Program-made: the position numbers and the translations under genes
Assembly (NCBI GenBank): GCA_965221505.1
Contig: CBDCSI010000002.1
Span: forward strand, 1,302,001 to 1,366,000
Direction of reading: 5' to 3'
From: CAZPXZ01 sp965221505
GTDB lineage: Bacteria; Pseudomonadota; Alphaproteobacteria; Rhodobacterales; CAZPXZ01
Length of the DNA stretch: 64,000 bases
Shown here: positions 17,839 to 26,052 of the stretch, in pieces
How positions within the stretch are numbered: position 1 is the first letter of the stretch
Layout of the letters: each line of letters opens with the position of its first letter
The notes under the pieces: generated by a model
The model's database searches: none
What the model was told of the DNA's origin: nothing
The model's input: the letters and a program-made list of their open reading frames with translations, nothing else

Positions 17839-18550
17839 AGAAATGGACGCGTTGCGCTTTTATCGCAGCGTGCAGAAGTACTGTGAGGCCTACAACATCC
17901 CAGAAGGACGCCTGCTCGATATTCTCGAGGACCAGAAAGTTCTTCCGATGATTCGGGGCAAGGCGACAGAGTACATTGGTGCGTCTGTGCTCAGTAAGAC
18001 TCTCGATCAACGTGATTGGTCGGTAGACAAGCTCAACCTAAATCCGCAGCCAGGAGCCTACGACGAGGATGTGAGCATCACCTTCCGGCGTACTGGGCGT
18101 AGACTCAAGGCGGAGACAAAGAACGCTGTGCGGGGAAGTTTCCGCACCGGAACTCGTATAACCCCTTTTCCGCACTTTAAGGTTAAGTGTCATAAGTCCC
18201 GAAGCCACATGAAGAGGGCGACCAATGACCGCTATCTGGTGGGCGATTTTGATGTGCTGCTTTGTAATGTGTCGAATGCAGTTTTTCGAGGGAAGGCGCT
18301 TGAACGAGGGCTTCCTTTCATCGACGAGTCCGGCGCTGTGGAATGGTTAAGAGAGCACTATGGCGTTACTACTGATGATGAACTTCGCCGGGCGACCTAT
18401 GACGACTGGCGCGTGTGCTTGCCCATTGACATTGCCAACGAAGAAGGTGTTATTCCGAGGACGCCGTGTGTCTTGATGATCGACGATCCAAATTGGTTCG
18501 GGCTTGAGCAGTTGGCTCCAAACCTTCGTACGCTCATTAGCGGTGGATAG
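17831..18550 (+). CDS. Putative type II restriction endonuclease (PD-(D/E)xK-like), partner of the Dam-like methylase
   Basis: The start ATG at 17831 lies inside the methylase stop (8-bp overlap), and frames extending upstream were dropped. The 239-aa protein has no family I can name. It does contain a possible nuclease core: Glu47 in GKATEYIG, an acidic strand GAYDEDVSI with Asp80, then RLKAETKNAV with Glu95-x-Lys97, matching the E...D-x(14)-ExK spacing of PD-(D/E)xK enzymes. A basic patch (KVKCHKSRSHMKRA, about 130-143) could bind DNA. The context is the strongest argument: a small, transferred gene fused in translation to a solitary adenine methylase is the usual form of a type II R-M system. 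Cleavage activity is inferred. Confidence 0.6.
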   Translation: MSEEMDALRFYRSVQKYCEAYNIPEGRLLDILEDQKVLPMIRGKATEYIGASVLSKTLDQRDWSVDKLNLNPQPGAYDEDVSITFRRTGRRLKAETKNAVRGSFRTGTRITPFPHFKVKCHKSRSHMKRATNDRYLVGDFDVLLCNVSNAVFRGKALERGLPFIDESGAVEWLREHYGVTTDDELRRATYDDWRVCLPIDIANEEGVIPRTPCVLMIDDPNWFGLEQLAPNLRTLISGG

Positions 18551-19081
18551 GGGGTAACGATTACGAAGCGAGAGGGAAAATGCGAGCACAAGCCGAACGG
18601 ATGCTCGTCGACCCCAGTCATTCGGCCTGACGCGAAGTCCGAGAAAGCCGCGCGGGAAATTCTCTCCGCCGTCAGGCCGCTTGGTTCGACGTTGCGATAG
18701 CCGCGGCGTTAGCCCGCAAGCGTTGCCACGACGTAGCGGCGATTTGGTTAGTAGTGCGAATTGGGCTACGAGAGCAAGTCGGCGCTTCCAGTGCAAGACC
18801 ACGAAGTATCGTCCCTCCGAAGCGAAAGTCGGATTCTGCACCGGGTTGCCGGTCTTGGCGTCGCTAAGCGCTTCGTCCCGCGGGGAGCATGGCAGTAAAC
18901 CGGTGGCATCCTCCGGCAGGTGGGACGGACTCGGGAGTAGTCGGGATTCGACCTCCTGCCGGTAAACCCGTACCAGCAGCGGCACAACGCACGAGGAACT
19001 GAGGCGGGAACGCGTCGTTCGGCAATCGAATCGCGTCAAGTTCCGGGCCACTACGAGCCCGCATCGCGCCATGTCGGACCG
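18551..19081. other. Intergenic region 3' of the R-M island, with inverted repeats
   Basis: I see no convincing gene. Two structured parts stand out. CGGCCTGACG at 18623-18632 pairs with CGTCAGGCCG at 18670-18679, enclosing GAGAA/TTCTC. CCGGCAGG at 18913-18920 pairs with CCTGCCGG at 18955-18962, enclosing a GTCG/CGAC hairpin at 18940-18952. The first could end transcription of the R-M genes. A minus-strand open frame spans the whole stretch but also crosses the nuclease gene, and I do not trust it as protein. Confidence 0.45.
18623..18679. terminator. Candidate terminator or structured element after the R-M genes
   Basis: A perfect 10-bp inverted repeat (CGGCCTGACG / CGTCAGGCCG) lies 72 bp after the nuclease stop, with a second inner pairing GAGAA/TTCTC. 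There is no T-run, so a classical intrinsic terminator is doubtful. It could also be a recombination-site or RNA structure. Confidence 0.35.
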
Positions 19082-19837
19082 TCAGTGTTCCAGGAGGCCC
19101 CAGAGCTTGCGCTTGATCTCGAGAAACCCTTCGGTGAGCCGCATCTCGGGCTCGCGCGGCCGGGGCAGCGAGATCTCCTCGATATGGCGAATCCGGCCCG
19201 GACGGGCCGACATCACGATGACCTCGTCGGAGAGAAAGATCGCCTCCTCGAGATCGTGCGTGACGAAGACGACGGTCTTCTTGTTCTCCCGCCAGGCGTC
19301 GAGCAAATCCGCCTGCATGCGCTCCTTGGTCTGCGCGTCCAGGGCGCCGAAGGGCTCGTCCATCAGGAGCACCTCCGGGTCGTTGGCGTAGACCCGGCCG
19401 ATGTCGACCCGCTTGCGCATGCCGCCGGACAACTCCCGCGGCCAGCGGTTCTCGAAGCCGGTCAGGCCGACGGTGTCGATCCACTTCCGCTCGATCTCCC
19501 GCTGCCGCGCCCGGCTCGCGCCGCGCAGGCGGGGCCCGTAGGAGACGTTTCGCGCCACCGTCATCCACGGAAACACCGCGTCCTGCTGGAAGACCATCCC
19601 CCGCTCGCGCCCGGTTCCGGTGATCTTCCGTCCGTCGAGGGTGATGGCGCCCTCCGTCGGGGCGTAGAGGCCCGCCATCATCTTGAGCAGGGTCGACTTG
19701 CCGCAGCCGGACGTGCCGACGATGGCGTTGAAGCTGCCGGTGCGAAACTCGAGGTCGATGCCCTCGAGCACCGTCAGCGCGTCCGGCGTACCCTCGCCGA
19801 AGGTGTGCGACAGGCCCGTGACGAGGATCTCGGACAT
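19082..19837 (-). CDS. ABC transporter ATP-binding protein (nitrate/sulfonate/taurine type, SsuB/TauB-like)
   Basis: The ATG at 19837 shares its A with the upstream permease stop (TGATG), giving 251 aa. Walker A GTSGCGKST is at 41-49, the Q-loop MVFQQD at about 81-86, the signature LSGGM at 136-140, Walker B LLMDEP at 157-162, and the switch His in VFVTHDLEEA at about 190. The VFPWMTVARNV wording after the Q-loop is typical of SsuB/TauB/NrtC ATPases. It is the last gene of an SBP-permease-ATPase operon. The substrate is likely a sulfonate or similar small organic anion, which the divergent sulfatase makes attractive but does not prove. Confidence 0.9.
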   Translation of the reverse strand: MSEILVTGLSHTFGEGTPDALTVLEGIDLEFRTGSFNAIVGTSGCGKSTLLKMMAGLYAPTEGAITLDGRKITGTGRERGMVFQQDAVFPWMTVARNVSYGPRLRGASRARQREIERKWIDTVGLTGFENRWPRELSGGMRKRVDIGRVYANDPEVLLMDEPFGALDAQTKERMQADLLDAWRENKKTVVFVTHDLEEAIFLSDEVIVMSARPGRIRHIEEISLPRPREPEMRLTEGFLEIKRKLWGLLEH

Positions 19838-20613
19838 CACTCCCGCGCCTCGGACCAGCGGGTGAGCCGCTTCTGGACGGTCCGGAAGATCCGGTCCATG
19901 GTGAAGGCGCAGACGCCGATGATCACGATGATCATCATGACCTGGTCGGTCAGGAAATATCGCCGCCCCTCCTGCAAGAGAAACCCGAGGCCGCTCGGCG
20001 CGGCGATGAGCTCGGCCGCGACCAGCGTCGTCCAGGCCGCCGCCAGCGCGATCCGGAACCCGGTGAAGATGAATGGCGTCGCGGCCGGAATCGCGACGGT
20101 GTAGAAGATCTGGAACCGCGACACGCCCATGGTCGAGGCGGCGTCGACGTAAACCTGTGGGACGTTCTTCATGCCGGCGATCACGTTGACGACGCAGACC
20201 ATGAAGCAGGCGATCGAGATCAGGAGGACGCGGCTGAACTCCTCGATGCCGAACCAGATGATGACGATGGGGATGTAGGCCAGGGGCGGAATGGGCCGCA
20301 CCGCCTCGATCAGCGGGTCGAACAGGTGCTCGATCGGCTTGTACCAGCCGATCAGGCATCCGAGGACCAGCGCGCATCCGGTGCCGAAGGCGAAGCCGAG
20401 ACAGATCCGGTAGAGGCTGGCGCCTAGGGCGTCGAACAGGACGCCGGTCTCGATGTTGGTCGCGAAGGAGCCGACTACGTGCGAGATCGGCGGCAGGAGC
20501 GCGGGATTGTTGTCCGGAAGGTTGGTGACCCAGGCGTAGGCGAGGAGGACGACGGAGACGGACAGGGCGCCGAGTGCGAGGCGCCCTGTCAGGAATTTCC
20601 GGGGCGATTCCAC
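19837..20613 (-). CDS. ABC transporter permease (SsuC/TauC type)
   Basis: This 258-aa inner-membrane protein has about six helices and the EAA-type cytoplasmic loop near residues 150-170 (VPQVYVDAASTMGVSRFQIF), which contacts the ATPase. Residues 20-35 form the first helix after a short basic N-terminus. GWYKPIEHLFDPLIEAVRPIPPLAYIP at about 88-114 is the conserved block of the nitrate/sulfonate/bicarbonate permease family. It begins 3 bp after the SBP stop and ends by sharing a base with the ATPase start. Confidence 0.92.
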   Translation of the reverse strand: MESPRKFLTGRLALGALSVSVVLLAYAWVTNLPDNNPALLPPISHVVGSFATNIETGVLFDALGASLYRICLGFAFGTGCALVLGCLIGWYKPIEHLFDPLIEAVRPIPPLAYIPIVIIWFGIEEFSRVLLISIACFMVCVVNVIAGMKNVPQVYVDAASTMGVSRFQIFYTVAIPAATPFIFTGFRIALAAAWTTLVAAELIAAPSGLGFLLQEGRRYFLTDQVMMIIVIIGVCAFTMDRIFRTVQKRLTRWSEARE

Positions 20614-20616
20614 CCC

Positions 20617-21651
20617 TCAGATCAGTTTGACGATCTGGTCCGACACCAGCGCGTCGAGGTCCGGCATGCCGCCGATGCGGTCGTTCGCGACCAGGAACTC
20701 GGACTGCACCCGGAGCGCGTTGGTCAGGATGCCCTGCGCGTAGACGTCCTTGATCTCGGCGACGTCGAAATAGAAGTAGCCGTTCAGCAGCGGCTCGACT
20801 TCGGCCGGCGTGACGCCGGCGCGCCCGAGTCCCTCCTGCCACGCCACCATCCGCTCGACCACGGCCGCGTTGTCGCTGCGCAGCATGCCGACCGCCTGGT
20901 CGTGGAACGCGCGCACCACCTCGACATAGGCCTCTTCGCGCGCGTCCACCGAGGGCTGGGTGGTCATGAACACGTCCATGATGCTCGGGCGCGCGTCGAT
21001 CGGCATCTGCGCGCCCTCGACGAGCAGGTTGGCGTCCGGCAGCGCGTCGTAGATGAGCTGACGGGAGGTGGCGAGCGGAACGGTCGCGTCCACCGCGCCG
21101 GCGATGAACGCCGCCTGGCCGTCGATCGGCTCCATGTTCACCCGGGTGAACGGCATCTCGGCGAGGCCGTTGACCTTCAGCGCCACGTCGAGGAAGAAAT
21201 CGAAGTTGGACCCGGAGGTCACCGCGACCTTCCGGCCCTCGAGGTCCGCCAGGGTCTTGACGTCCGGCGCTCCGACGATCTGGAAGAGGCCCGAAGCGTC
21301 GCCGCAGATCGAAATCTCGCGAAAATCCGCGACCTTGCGGAACATGGCTGCGAGCGGCGGGACCGACCCGACCGTGATCGCCTCGACGGAACCGCCGACC
21401 ATGGCTTCGATCGCCGGCGGGCCGGAGGGGAACACCGAGAACTCCATCTCGACGCCCGGCGCGAAGCCCTGGTCCTGAATCAGCCAGTAGAGGCCGAAGG
21501 AATAGGCGGGGATGATGCCGATCTTGAGCTTTTCGTTGGCCGCATGCGCCTTGCCGACGAAAAAGGTGGGCGCCGCGAGCGCGGCGCCGGCGACGGCGGC
21601 GCCTTTCAGCACCGATCTCCGGCTGGTGTAGCTGGTCATGGAGTTTGCCAT
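20617..21651 (-). CDS. ABC transporter substrate-binding protein, Tat-exported, nitrate/sulfonate type
   Basis: The start at 21651 follows GGGAGGAATTCC; a longer frame to 21741 has no RBS. The 344-aa precursor begins with a twin-arginine signal (SRRSVLKG at 10-17, then AAVAGAALAAPTFFVGKAHA), so it is exported folded by Tat. The mature part is a two-lobe NMT1/SsuA-like periplasmic protein: KIGIIPAYSFGLYW at the start, VAVTSGSNFDFFLDVAL at the ligand lobe. It is the first gene of the transporter operon. The promoter should lie in the 257-bp region shared with the sulfatase. Confidence 0.9.
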   Translation of the reverse strand: MANSMTSYTSRRSVLKGAAVAGAALAAPTFFVGKAHAANEKLKIGIIPAYSFGLYWLIQDQGFAPGVEMEFSVFPSGPPAIEAMVGGSVEAITVGSVPPLAAMFRKVADFREISICGDASGLFQIVGAPDVKTLADLEGRKVAVTSGSNFDFFLDVALKVNGLAEMPFTRVNMEPIDGQAAFIAGAVDATVPLATSRQLIYDALPDANLLVEGAQMPIDARPSIMDVFMTTQPSVDAREEAYVEVVRAFHDQAVGMLRSDNAAVVERMVAWQEGLGRAGVTPAEVEPLLNGYFYFDVAEIKDVYAQGILTNALRVQSEFLVANDRIGGMPDLDALVSDQIVKLI

Positions 21652-21908
21652 GGAATTCCTCCCGATATCGCAGGATTGTCGGGCGTTCCGCATGTCTCCC
21701 GGTGCACCCGGCTGGCGGATTTGATATAGGCGCGGCTGCATGGTGTCAACTCGACGGCGGTCGGCGTTCGTGCGACCGTAGACCGGCGGGAAGCCGGCCC
21801 GGACGCGCGGCCGCGGCGCTTCCCGGGCGCCGAACGCGCGCGATCCCGCGATCCCCGGGGAGCGGCACGGGGAGCGGCACGGCCGCGCGCGACGAGAGGA
21901 GGAGCGCC

Positions 21909-23435
21909 GTGAACGTCATCCTGATCCTGGTCGACAGCCTGAACCGGAGCGCGCTCCGGGCCTACGACCCGTCGAGCGTCTGCCGGACGCCGAATCTGGA
22001 CGCGCTCGCGCGGCGGTGCGCAGTCTTCGACGCCCACTTCGTCTCCAGCCTGCCCTGCATGCCGGCGAGGCGAGAAATCTTCGCCGGCCGCAAGGACTTC
22101 CTCTGGCGCCCGTGGGGACCGCTCGAAGCGTTCGATCCCAGACTGCCGCGGGAGGTCCAGTCGCTGGGCTACAACACGGGCCTGGTGACGGACCACTATC
22201 ACTACTGGGAGGAGACCGCGAACGGCTACATGCAGGGGTTCATGACGCTGGAGATGATCCGGGGGCACGAGACCGACTACCACATGCTGCCGACGAAGGG
22301 CGACGTTCCGGCCTGGGTCGAGAAGATGAGCGAGTTCCGCTCGCCCTACCACATGCGGCAATACTGGGAGAACGTGAAGGACTTCGAGACGGAAGCGGAT
22401 TTCTTCCCGGCGAAGACCTTCGGCGCGGCCGGCGCGTGGCTCCGGAACTACGCCGGGCGGGGGCCGTTCTTCCTGCAGGTCGAGAGCTTCGACGTCCACG
22501 AGCCGTTTCACGTGCCGGAGCCCTACGCGTCGATGTATACGGGGGACCTGGAGGGATCGGCCGACGACTACAACGTCTGGCCGCCGTATCAGGTCTACGC
22601 CGACCTCGAGGCTTTCATGTCGCAGACGACGCCGGAGGAACTGGCGTTCCTGAGGGCCCAGTATCACGGCAAGACCGCCATGGTCGACGCCGCGCTCGGC
22701 AGGTTCCTGGCGGTGCTGGACGAGACGGATCTCTGGGACGACACGATCGTCCTCTTCACCACCGATCACGGGCACGATCTCGGCGAGCGGGGTGCGTTCG
22801 GCAAGCAATATCCGCATTGGGACAGCCACGCCAACATTCCGCTTCTGGTCTGGCACCCTCGATATCCGGGAAGGGGGCGGCGGATTGCGGCGCTCACCCA
22901 GACCGTGGACCTGTTCTCCACCGTAATCGAAGCCGCCGGCGGAACCCCGCCGCCCGAGACCCGGCATTCGAGGAGCCTGCTTCCCCTCCTGGACGGAAGC
23001 CGGACGTCGATCCGGGAGGGCATCACCTACGGAACCTTCGGCCAGGGCGTCTGCGCCACCGACGGGGAATGGACGCTGTTCAAGTCTCCGCTCGAAGGGG
23101 CGCCGCTCTATACCTATTCGACGATGATCTACCGGCCGCTCCTGGTGGACAATCCGGTGGACGGTCGTGTCGGCGCGCGCCCGGCGGAGCCGGAAGACCG
23201 GGGCCGGTTCGACCCGACCGTGCCGTACCCGATGTGGAAATCGCCGATCGAGGTCGATCCGCGAACGCGCCGCGACTTTCTGTTCGACCGGAGGAAGGAT
23301 CCCGAACAGCGGGACAATCTCTGGGATACGGCTCCCGCTCCGCGGCGCCGCATGCTGGAGTTGCTGTGCGGCCTCCTGGACGAGGAAGGCTGTCCGCCGG
23401 AGCAGCGCACCCGGCTGGGCCTGGCGGCGAACTGA
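21909..23435 (+). CDS. Sulfatase (cysteine-type, formylglycine-dependent)
   Basis: A GTG start at 21909, right after GAGAGGAGGAGCGCC, begins VNVILILVDSLNRS with the N-terminal metal Asp (ILVDS). The family signature CxPxR is Cys50-Met-Pro-Ala-Arg54, so Cys50 would be converted to formylglycine. FTTDHGHDLGERGAFGK at about 275-292 supplies the second metal-site Asp-His. The 508-aa length is normal. No signal peptide is seen, so it acts in the cytosol on an imported sulfate ester or related phosphonate/phosphodiester. It is divergent from a sulfonate-type ABC transporter. No sulfatase-maturating enzyme gene lies in the window. Confidence 0.9.
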   Translation: MNVILILVDSLNRSALRAYDPSSVCRTPNLDALARRCAVFDAHFVSSLPCMPARREIFAGRKDFLWRPWGPLEAFDPRLPREVQSLGYNTGLVTDHYHYWEETANGYMQGFMTLEMIRGHETDYHMLPTKGDVPAWVEKMSEFRSPYHMRQYWENVKDFETEADFFPAKTFGAAGAWLRNYAGRGPFFLQVESFDVHEPFHVPEPYASMYTGDLEGSADDYNVWPPYQVYADLEAFMSQTTPEELAFLRAQYHGKTAMVDAALGRFLAVLDETDLWDDTIVLFTTDHGHDLGERGAFGKQYPHWDSHANIPLLVWHPRYPGRGRRIAALTQTVDLFSTVIEAAGGTPPPETRHSRSLLPLLDGSRTSIREGITYGTFGQGVCATDGEWTLFKSPLEGAPLYTYSTMIYRPLLVDNPVDGRVGARPAEPEDRGRFDPTVPYPMWKSPIEVDPRTRRDFLFDRRKDPEQRDNLWDTAPAPRRRMLELLCGLLDEEGCPPEQRTRLGLAAN

Positions 23436-23492
23436 AGCGGAAGGGAAGGCGCGTCGACTCTGCGCTTCCGCCGGCTACGGGGCAGTAACGCC

Positions 23493-23513
23493 CGTCGCGT
23501 TTCCGACGCGACG
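23493..23513. terminator. Hairpin after the sulfatase gene
   Basis: CGTCGCGT / ACGCGACG forms a perfect 8-bp stem with a 5-nt loop (TTCCG), 58 bp after the sulfatase stop. There is no T-run. A GC-rich hairpin terminator is possible, but Rho-dependent ending cannot be excluded. Confidence 0.35.
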
Positions 23514-23655
23514 CGCCGGAGGATCGCCGAGCGTCGGAGCCGGTCGGTCGACGGCGACGGACGGGGAGAATCGCTTCCGCCGGCATGACGCGACCTGGGC
23601 TACACTCGCGGCGCCGCAATTCGAGCGACGCGATCGACAACGGGAGGAAACCGCC

Positions 23656-24075
23656 ATGTCGTTGAATCCGTATCTTCTCTTTCCCGAGGGCAAGTGCCGC
23701 GAGGCGTTCGAGCATTACCGGTCCGTCTTCGGCGGCGAATTCTCGATGCTGCAGACCTTTGCGGACGGCCCGCCGGACATGGACATGCCGGGGGTGGAAC
23801 CGGACCATATCATGCACGTCTCGCTCCCCTTCGGCTCCAGCGTGCTGATGGGAAGCGACCATGCGAGCCATATGTGGGCCGACTTCGCCGGCAACTTCTC
23901 GATTTCGGTGGACGCCGGGAGCCGCAGCCAGGCGGACGCGCTCCTGGCCGGGCTGGCGGAAGGGGGCGAGGTCGAGATGCCGATGCAGGACATGTTCTGG
24001 GGGTCCTATTTCGGATGCTGCAAGGACCGCTTCGGAGTCAAGTGGATGGTGAGTTTCGGCGAAGCGACCGGGTAG
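23656..24075 (+). CDS. VOC family protein (PhnB/glyoxalase-like, YjdN type)
   Basis: The start ATG follows GGGAGGAAACCGCC. The 139-aa product matches the compact PhnB-like VOC fold: NPYLLFPEGKCREAFEHYRSVFGGE at the start, IMHVSLPFG at about 54-62, and CKDRFGVKWMVSF near the end. Members are often annotated as 3-demethylubiquinone-9 3-methyltransferase-like, but that function is not established for this subgroup. A metal-binding role is uncertain. The gene stands alone between the sulfatase and the convergent EamA transporter. Confidence 0.88.
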   Translation: MSLNPYLLFPEGKCREAFEHYRSVFGGEFSMLQTFADGPPDMDMPGVEPDHIMHVSLPFGSSVLMGSDHASHMWADFAGNFSISVDAGSRSQADALLAGLAEGGEVEMPMQDMFWGSYFGCCKDRFGVKWMVSFGEATG

Positions 24076-24183
24076 AGGTTCCGCCGCCGCCGTGACGCGG
24101 GGGATTCGGGGCGGTCGGCGCACCGAATCGACGCTCGGTTTCGGTCGCGTCCGGCGGGCCCGTCGCGGCCCGAGCCGGGACGG

Positions 24184-25062
24184 CTACGGACGCGTGGCGA
24201 TCGCCACGCCGGCCGCGATGACCGCCATGCCGGCGAGCGCGACCCAGCCCAGCCTTTCGCCGAAGATCAGATACGCCTCGATCGCAGTGCAGGGCGGGAT
24301 CAGGTAGAAGTAGCTCGCGAGCCGCGCCACCTCGCCGCGGCGGGTCAGCCAGTAGAACAGGGTGACGGCGCCCACGGACAGCACCACGACCAGCCAGAGC
24401 ATGGTCAGCACGAACTCGCCGGCCCACTCCACCTCTCCGGTCTCGAACGTCGCGGACAGGACCGCCATCATCGCGCCGGCGGCGGCGAACTGGATCGCCT
24501 GCGACGCGCGGATGTTCGTGCTGCCGCCGAAGCGCTTCTGCCAGACCGTGCCGGCCGCGATTCCGAACACGGCCAGGAGGCAGGCGAACACGCCGAGGAG
24601 CGACGGCGCGCCCGTGCCGAGCTCTCCGCCCACCACCATCGCCATTCCGGCAAATCCGAGGGCCAGGCCGGCCCAGCGGCGCAGGGTGACGGTCTCCCGC
24701 AGGACCCAGCCGGCCAGGACGCCGGCCACCAGCGGATGCAATCCGGCCAGGAGGGCCGCGATGCCGGCCGACATGCCGTGGGCGATCGCCCAGAAGATTC
24801 CGCCGAGATAGAAACCGTGCATCAGGATTCCGACGACGGCCGCATGCCCGACCTGCCGCAGCGAGCGGGGCCAGGGCGCGCGCCAGAGCGCGACGATCAG
24901 CGTCATCAGCGCGAGCGCGAACAGGTAGCGCCAGGCGAGAAAGGTGAAGGGCTCCGCGTAGGCGACGCCGAGCTTGGTGCCGATGAAGCCGGTCGACCAC
25001 GCGAAGACGAAGACGAAGGGCGCGGCCTGGGCGAAGAGATCCGCGGCCGCATGCCTCCTCAT
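24184..25062 (-). CDS. EamA/DMT family transporter
   Basis: This 292-aa protein has ten predicted helices arranged as two EamA repeats (about residues 10-140 and 150-288). The first repeat contains WSTGFIGTKLGVAYAEP near residues 22-38, the usual start of the drug/metabolite transporter fold. The repeat ends GWVALAGMAVIAAGVAIATRP. The start ATG at 25062 overlaps the mutM stop by 4 bp, which marks co-transcription with mutM. Members export amino acids or metabolites; the cargo here is unknown. Confidence 0.88.
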   Translation of the reverse strand: MRRHAAADLFAQAAPFVFVFAWSTGFIGTKLGVAYAEPFTFLAWRYLFALALMTLIVALWRAPWPRSLRQVGHAAVVGILMHGFYLGGIFWAIAHGMSAGIAALLAGLHPLVAGVLAGWVLRETVTLRRWAGLALGFAGMAMVVGGELGTGAPSLLGVFACLLAVFGIAAGTVWQKRFGGSTNIRASQAIQFAAAGAMMAVLSATFETGEVEWAGEFVLTMLWLVVVLSVGAVTLFYWLTRRGEVARLASYFYLIPPCTAIEAYLIFGERLGWVALAGMAVIAAGVAIATRP

Positions 25063-25949
25063 CGCTGGCACCTCGGGCACCAGAAGCTGGAGCGCCCCGA
25101 CTGCCGGACGGTCCGGATCCGGCCCTCGCAACCGACGGTCGGGCAGGCCTCGCCGTCGCGTCCGTAGACGGCGAACCGATGCTGAAAATACCCTAGGTCG
25201 CCGTCCGCGTGGCGGAAGTCGCGGAGGCTGGAGCCGCCCGCCTCGATCGCCTCCCGGAGAACCTCCCGGACGGCGGCGCAAAGCCGGACCACGCGCTCCG
25301 CCCCGATTCGACCCGCGGCGCGCCGCGGCGCGATCCCGGCGCGGTGCAGCGCTTCCGACGCGTAGATGTTGCCGATTCCGGCGACGGTTCGCTGGTCGAG
25401 AAGCAGGTTCTTCACCGGTGCGCGGCGGCCCCGGAAGCGTTCGGCGAGCCAGTCGGCCGAGAACGCGTTTCCGAGCGGCTCCGGCCCGAGGCCCACGAGC
25501 CAGGGATGGGCGTCGAGACGTTCCGTCCGCGCGAGGTCCATGGCGCCGAAGCGCCGCGGGTCGCGATAGACGATTCGGGTCTCGAGTTCCCCGGAATCGC
25601 CCGCGAGATCCAGAATCACGTGGTCGTGCGGCCCCGCTGAGGGATCCGGGGCACGAGCTCCCAGCGCGCACCGGCCGGGTTGGCGCACCCGGTCGCCGGC
25701 GAGGGCCAGAAACCGGCCGGACATGCCGAGATGGGAGATCAGCGTATCGCCGCTGTCGAGGCGCCAGAGCAGGAATTTGGCCCGGCGCCCGAGGGACAGG
25801 ATGCGCTTCCCCTCCAGCCGGGCGGCGAGGTCCTTCGGCAAGGGCCAGCGCAGGTCGGGACGCCGAATTTCGGCGCAGTGGACGCGCCGGTCGGCGGCGA
25901 GGGGTTCCAGCCCCCGGCGAACGGTCTCCACTTCGGGCAATTCCGGCAT
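25059..25949 (-). CDS. mutM: Formamidopyrimidine-DNA glycosylase (Fpg/MutM)
   Basis: The ATG at 25949 gives MPELPEVE, in which the Pro2 and Glu3 needed for catalysis are exact; longer upstream frames were rejected for this reason. The 296-aa protein excises 8-oxoguanine and formamidopyrimidines and nicks the site. The H2TH block with LLDQRTVAGIGNIYASE is at about 182-198. A C-terminal zinc finger (CPTVGC...CPRC) has four spacer residues in its first Cys pair, a spacing I recall for alphaproteobacterial MutM. It is divergent from ubiE, a conserved arrangement in alphaproteobacteria. Confidence 0.95.
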   Translation of the reverse strand: MPELPEVETVRRGLEPLAADRRVHCAEIRRPDLRWPLPKDLAARLEGKRILSLGRRAKFLLWRLDSGDTLISHLGMSGRFLALAGDRVRQPGRCALGARAPDPSAGPHDHVILDLAGDSGELETRIVYRDPRRFGAMDLARTERLDAHPWLVGLGPEPLGNAFSADWLAERFRGRRAPVKNLLLDQRTVAGIGNIYASEALHRAGIAPRRAAGRIGAERVVRLCAAVREVLREAIEAGGSSLRDFRHADGDLGYFQHRFAVYGRDGEACPTVGCEGRIRTVRQSGRSSFWCPRCQR

Positions 25950-26052
25950 GGCGGCGAATCCAGCGGGGGGTCTCGGGGCGCCGACGCGGGGCCGTCCCGG
26001 GGGGCGCCGGTTTCCCATAGCAGGCGACCGGCGCAAGCGCTACTCTCGGCTC

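Noticed and set aside
18600..18720. A possible tmRNA (minus strand, GCTAACGCC... with a short tag-like frame)
   Set aside because: The frame gives a tag-like peptide, but the T-arm, the acceptor stem and the circularly permuted layout of alphaproteobacterial ssrA are not found.
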